Assembly: GCA_003254905.1 (NCBI GenBank)
Contig: QANU01043519.1
Location: 44,673-108,672, forward strand
DNA: 64,000 bases
From: Nissolia schottii
Taxonomy: Eukaryota; Streptophyta; Magnoliopsida; Fabales; Fabaceae
Direction of reading: 5' to 3'
Both the position numbers and the translations under genes were made by a program. Shown here in pieces: positions 63,717 to 64,000 of this stretch; positions within the stretch are counted from its first letter, which is position 1; the number at the start of each line of letters is the position of its first letter. The notes beneath the pieces are model-generated. The model was not told the DNA's origin. It did no database searches and worked only from the letters and a program-made list of their open reading frames with translations.

Positions 63717-64000
<284 letters not shown>

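Overview
The window is plant nuclear DNA. It is AT-rich, its genes are split by short GT-AG introns, and it contains a conserved plant microRNA, plant-specific gene families and many transposon remains. Family resemblance suggests a dicot, perhaps a legume such as Glycine; this is a guess, and no marker in the window proves the species.

Layout. 0-5.5 kb: a tandem pair of LURP-one-related (LOR15-like, tubby-like fold) genes on the minus strand, about 3.97 kb apart. The left copy runs off the window; the right copy is complete in three exons. 5.5-10.9 kb: no gene, with microsatellites and a small minus-strand LINE fragment. 10.9-16.3 kb: a decayed plant L1-type LINE on the plus strand (ORF1 with RRM and DUF4283-like parts; ORF2 with endonuclease and reverse transcriptase). 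It carries a striking 58-bp inverted duplication in ORF1 and a nested solo LTR with a perfect target duplication. 16.3-17.0 kb: an unclassified GC-richer repeat. 18.4-19.1 kb: a Mutator-like TIR element. 20.8-21.3 kb: a MIR164 gene on the minus strand, with mature, star and TATA box all visible. 24.1-24.7 kb: a small hAT-like element. 30-33 kb: a broken-up repeat block and a CACTA-like end.

36.2-37.0 kb: a single-exon wound-induced protein (WI12/WUN1, NTF2-like fold) gene on the minus strand, with a 5'-truncated SINE inserted just past its stop codon. 46.4-46.9 kb: a single-exon gene for an acidic protein that I do not recognise, with two Mutator/hAT-like TIR elements upstream. 50.7-51.0 kb: a miniature CACTA element. 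54.8-59.1 kb: a CACTA (En/Spm, TNP2) transposon that has lost its right terminus. 61.0-61.85 kb: a long-TIR element. 63.7-64.0 kb: the last exon of a short-chain dehydrogenase/reductase with an in-frame trinucleotide repeat encoding poly-aspartate; the gene continues past the right edge.

The genes do not form a pathway. LOR and WI12 proteins both belong to defence- or stress-linked families. miR164 acts in trans on NAC-domain mRNAs. Most of the rest is transposon debris of several ages. I saw no CRISPR array, rRNA, convincing tRNA or bacterial-type system. Exon borders come from reading splice signals and family resemblance, not from transcripts.
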